Source: Bdellovibrionales bacterium
Lineage (GTDB): Bacteria; Bdellovibrionota; Bdellovibrionia; Bdellovibrionales; UBA1609
Reading direction: 5' to 3'
Length of the DNA: 36,156 nt
Assembly: GCA_007121385.1 (NCBI GenBank)
Contig: SKLV01000012.1
Location: 1 to 36,156 of the forward strand
Shown here: one piece after another, positions 33,168-36,156 of the stretch
Layout of the letters: the number at the start of each line of letters is the position of its first letter
Numbering within the stretch: the stretch's first letter is position 1
Made by a program: the position numbers and the translations under genes
Notes under the pieces: model-generated
What the model saw: only the letters and a program-made list of their open reading frames with translations
Told to the model about the DNA's origin: nothing
The model's database searches: none

Positions 33168-34746
33168 GGGTAACGGCATCAACAGAGAAAACTCCTTCAT
33201 TAGCTCCTCTCGAGCTTAAGGCTCTGGAGTCCTGTTGTCCAGTCTTCAAGTCTTGCCCCAAAAAGAGGACCTCCCAGCGATAGCTGCGGCCGGGTTGGCG
33301 AGGCCAATCCATCTCGGGAAGATCCAGTTGATCAATCCAAGAGCCGGCCATCACCTGCCACAGGCGAGTGCGCTTTTCAAACTTCATTTCACCCTGGCCC
33401 ACCATTTCGATTTCGGAGAGAATCACCAGAGTTCCAAGGGGTGAAATTCGCTCCTCAGGGGCAGGCACCTCGAAGTTCAGCTGGCGGCTGTGAGCAAGGA
33501 CAGGAGCCTCAATGAGAGGCATGAAGTAGATGGGTTGCGTCGACGAGGAAGCAGGAGTGAGGGCAAAGCTCAACTGAGTGAAGCTCTCCTGAGAGCGACT
33601 AAAGAAGTCGGCCAAGCTGATTTGGCTTGGACCATTGTCGCAGATGTAAAAGTCATCGCAGTCCGGCCAGGTGGGGGCAGGGGTTTCATCTCGGCGGTTG
33701 GCTCCATCATATTTTTTAAAGGCCGACAGGACAAAGCCCTCTGAGCTTTGGCCGGTGCTTTTGAGTTGACGGGTTTCGCCGCTCTCCAGGCGCTTAATGT
33801 CGGTGGGGAAGAGGTGTCCGTCTGAGAGCCCCATGGCCAAGCTGATCATAATTTCGTCCCGAGCAAAGGGGGGTGCCGTCACAGCAACCTGGGTGTCAAA
33901 GCTGATCTGATTGACGCTTAAGTCCTGTTGGGCCCCACCCGGCCCCACAACGATGTCTCTTAGGCCACCGCTGATAAAATTAAAGTGATTAATGACCTCA
34001 AACATGGACTTTCCGGCGCGCACTTCATCGATCACTCGGCGAAAGGGAAAGTTGCCATGGGTGGCGACAAAGCGGCGCACTCCGGGCTGGCGCACAAAAG
34101 CCCGGTAGTTGGGTTTATCGAAGGTGATGGGAAAGACGTAGTTTTCTCTCTGTCGGGGCAGGGTCAGATTGCTGGGAAGCTCTACATTGTTGCCTAAAAT
34201 TCGGATGACATCCACTTCTGGGCTGATCACATCGGCAATATCAAAGTGGAGGAGGTCGGCCCGAGTGAAGGCGGGAATCACCAATCCATAGTGAAGGTTA
34301 CCATCCCTCTGCAGGTTGCCGAAGCCAGTGGTCTGACCACTCACTTGAATGAGGTTCTCACCATCTCGATCACTGATTCGCAGAGTGTGGTCTCCGGCCG
34401 ACATATTCCAAAAAGTACTGCGCAAATGCAGACGGCTTTCCACAGTGATGGGCAGATCGCCTTGCCAAGCTGGGGAGATGTGGGCCACCCCCTGGTCGTC
34501 AGTTTGAGTTGAGTTGCCGGCAAAGGGTTGGTCGGGAGCTGAACCCACTAAAACCTGGGCGCCCACTACAGGATATCCCTGCTCATCAATGACCTGAAGA
34601 CGATACCCCTCGGTGACTTGCGACTGAAGCCCTAAGGCCTCGAATTCGGAAGGGGCTTCTGTGAGGACCCCTTTTTGCCCCTGAAAACCACAGGCGGCAA
34701 AAGCAAAACTGAAACTGATAGTGAGAAACGCGCGGACTAGTCTCAT
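33139..34746 (-). CDS. Large lipoprotein of unknown function with N-terminal Ig/carboxypeptidase-regulatory-like region
   Basis: MRLVRAFLTISFSFAFAACGF lipobox, AAGGAGGG SD; LQVIDEQGYPVVGAQVLVG...TDDQGVAHI. Confidence 0.75.
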   Translation of the reverse strand: MRLVRAFLTISFSFAFAACGFQGQKGVLTEAPSEFEALGLQSQVTEGYRLQVIDEQGYPVVGAQVLVGSAPDQPFAGNSTQTDDQGVAHISPAWQGDLPITVESRLHLRSTFWNMSAGDHTLRISDRDGENLIQVSGQTTGFGNLQRDGNLHYGLVIPAFTRADLLHFDIADVISPEVDVIRILGNNVELPSNLTLPRQRENYVFPITFDKPNYRAFVRQPGVRRFVATHGNFPFRRVIDEVRAGKSMFEVINHFNFISGGLRDIVVGPGGAQQDLSVNQISFDTQVAVTAPPFARDEIMISLAMGLSDGHLFPTDIKRLESGETRQLKSTGQSSEGFVLSAFKKYDGANRRDETPAPTWPDCDDFYICDNGPSQISLADFFSRSQESFTQLSFALTPASSSTQPIYFMPLIEAPVLAHSRQLNFEVPAPEERISPLGTLVILSEIEMVGQGEMKFEKRTRLWQVMAGSWIDQLDLPEMDWPRQPGRSYRWEVLFLGQDLKTGQQDSRALSSRGANEGVFSVDAVTHVTRNALDF

Positions 34747-34816
34747 AGACCCCTCCTTAATTTGTAAAATATTCAAAGCTACACCTGAGTTCGGGTCAAG
34801 TGGCAGAATGTCAAAG

Positions 34817-34845
34817 TTGACAGGGCTTTAGAGGTAGGCCAATAT
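34817..34845 (+). promoter_or_regulatory. Candidate promoter for tRNA-Met (TTGACA-N17-CAATAT)
   Basis: Perfect -35 TTGACA 34817-34822, 17-nt spacer, CAATAT 34840-34845. Confidence 0.5.
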
Positions 34846-34887
34846 GCCGGCTCATCGTCTTTAAGGCCCTAGGGGGCCCGAAAATGC

Positions 34888-34964
34888 GGCGGGGTAGCTC
34901 AGTTGGTTAGAGCAGCGGAATCATAATCCGCGTGTCGGGGGTTCAAATCCCTCCCTCGCTACCA
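34888..34964 (+). tRNA. tRNA-Met (anticodon CAU; elongator type preferred, tRNA-Ile2 not fully excluded), CCA encoded
   Basis: Acceptor GGCGGGG/CCTCGCT, anticodon arm GCGGA-ATCATAA-TCCGC, T-arm GGGGG-TTCAAAT-CCCTC, A-CCA; lacks initiator features. Confidence 0.93.
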
Positions 34965-35061
34965 AATTTTTGTATTAGCATGAAGAGTCCATCCAGGACC
35001 CTCATCCAAACTGGTCCGAAATCAGGGGCTAAGGTCAATATTTTCCATCTGGAGTATTAAC

Positions 35062-35090
35062 GCGCTGATTCTCCGGCGTCGGAGAAGCGC
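35062..35090 (+). promoter_or_regulatory. Strong stem-loop GCGC-(TGA)-TTCTCCG-GCGT-CGGAGAA-GCGC upstream of glutathione peroxidase
   Basis: 11 Watson-Crick pairs read directly, 3-nt bulge, tetraloop. Confidence 0.55.
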
Positions 35091-35274
35091 CGCATTCCCT
35101 CTTTTACTTTCAGAGTTTTGATCTTGTTCTATCAAGAGCTTTTTGCCAGTGCTATGAGTAAAACTGCAGGTTCAGAGTGGTGGCCAGAAATGGCTAGCCC
35201 AAAATTTGTGCGAAAAATTTGTGGCCAAATCGCGCGGCCTAAAACGCAGAGACCAAGCAAAAGCGGAGGGCAAA

Positions 35275-35898
35275 GTGAACAGGAAAATCAAATTAGTCCA
35301 AGTCAAGACGATCGGTTTTTTTAGTATTTTGGTTTTTGGGGTCTTTTCCCTTTTACTTATGGGCGGCTCCCTTCTCAGTCAGGCCAGCCCCTCTCAGGCT
35401 TCCGCCGCTAAGGGCCCCATGTCCAGTTTGTTTAAGATTCCAATTCATAACGCGAAGGGAGAAAAAATGACTTTAGAGCAGTACCAAGGTAAACCGATTT
35501 TGTTAGTCAACATTGCCACTCGCTGTGGCTTCACTCCTCAGCTGAAGGGGCTTGAGGCTCTGCACAACCGCTACTCAAGCCAGGGCCTGGTGGTTTTAGG
35601 AGTTCCCAGCAATGACTTTGGCGGCCAAACTCCTGAGGCCAATGAAGAGGTCTTAAGTTTTTGTCAGAGCAACTTCGGAGTGAGTTTTCCTGTCTTGGAG
35701 AAGGTGGTGGTCAAGGGGCCAGACAAACACCCCCTATTTCAACAGGTGATTGCTCAAGATCCTGCTCAGGCTGAGATCAAGTGGAACTTTGAGAAGTTTT
35801 TGCTAGGGCCCGATGGTCGCTTGGTGAAGCGCTTTTTGTCGGCCGTAGAACCTGAAAGTGCCGAACTCACTTCGGCTATCGAAGCTCTCCTGAAGTAA
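35275..35898 (+). CDS. Glutathione peroxidase (Cys type), N-terminally membrane-anchored or exported (GTG start)
   Basis: LLVNIATRCGFTPQLKGLEAL, LGVPSNDFGGQ, KWNFEKFLLGPDG; hydrophobic N-terminus IGFFSILVFGVFSLLLMGGSLL; GGAGGG SD. Confidence 0.9.
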   Translation: MNRKIKLVQVKTIGFFSILVFGVFSLLLMGGSLLSQASPSQASAAKGPMSSLFKIPIHNAKGEKMTLEQYQGKPILLVNIATRCGFTPQLKGLEALHNRYSSQGLVVLGVPSNDFGGQTPEANEEVLSFCQSNFGVSFPVLEKVVVKGPDKHPLFQQVIAQDPAQAEIKWNFEKFLLGPDGRLVKRFLSAVEPESAELTSAIEALLK

Positions 35899-35948
35899 AA
35901 GTTGGAGTTGTAGCTGAGGAGCTTAAGAGCTGAAGAAGGGGAGAAGCT

Positions 35949-36156
35949 GTGGGCGAGGAGATTGAGTCGCAAAAGTTTGCCGATGACCAGGCACAAGAGT
36001 TTATGGCCAGGGTTCGCCAAGAGACTCAGTGGCTGGGAGAGCAGGTGGCCCATGGGCGGTGTGCCTATGCTCCTCGCCACGGCTATGAGCTTGAAGGCTA
36101 TTTAATGGACGGGGACGGCCGTCCCGTGGGCCGCAATATGGAGCTTCTCCAGGAGA
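35949..36156 (+). CDS. Start of a probable glutamate-cysteine-ligase/carboxylate-amine-ligase-like gene, truncated by window end
   Basis: GTG-start ORF MGEEIESQKFADDQAQEFMARVRQETQWLGEQVAHGRCAYAPRHGYELEGYLMDGDGRPVGRNMELLQE; GYELEGYLMDGDGRP..N resembles GCS2-type N-termini. Confidence 0.5.
   Translation, partial: MGEEIESQKFADDQAQEFMARVRQETQWLGEQVAHGRCAYAPRHGYELEGYLMDGDGRPVGRNMELLQE

Noticed and set aside
1-36156. CRISPR arrays, insertion sequences, prophage or restriction-modification genes
   Set aside because: No regularly spaced repeats, transposases, terminal inverted repeats, phage structural motifs or defence-family motifs were recognised.

Overview
The 36 kb window is gene-dense and mostly chromosomal housekeeping. 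Operon overlaps are tight (ATGA/TTAG) and GTG/TTG starts are common. The flavour is Bdellovibrionota-like; this is an inference from protein features only. From left to right: (1) a type IV pilus block pilB(partial)-pilT-pilC-pilS-pilR; (2) tRNA-Arg(CCU), converging on an MscS-type channel; (3) a lipoprotein with an acidic EEAD repeat; (4) a zinc-ribbon protein coupled to threonine dehydratase, then hisC, cmk and rpsA (six S1 motifs); (5) HIT protein - methylmalonyl-CoA epimerase - rhomboid protease; (6) a minus-strand islet with a small LPMO-like secreted protein (mature N-terminal His), a coupled Cys-rich membrane/lipoprotein and a YkuD+NTF2-like L,D-transpeptidase; (7) a FliL-like protein and an active/inactive M16 peptidase pair; (8) a minus-strand cluster with a subtilase lipoprotein and two tandem paralogous anchored proteins, divergent from a LysR regulator with a perfect TTGAT-N11-ATCAA LysR-box-like site between them; (9) nusB-hypothetical-ppsR; (10) a beta-barrel candidate, RsmB-like methyltransferase, several uncharacterised envelope proteins, tRNA-Met(CAU), a membrane-anchored glutathione peroxidase and the start of a probable glutamate-cysteine-ligase-like gene. 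No CRISPR array, transposon, rRNA or prophage was seen. The best candidates for something undescribed are the LPMO-like/Cys-rich gene pair, the LysR-subtilase-paralog cluster, and the recurring hydrophobic-[YF]-x-N-C motif in lipoprotein-like N-termini. All family calls come from reading motifs; no searches were run.
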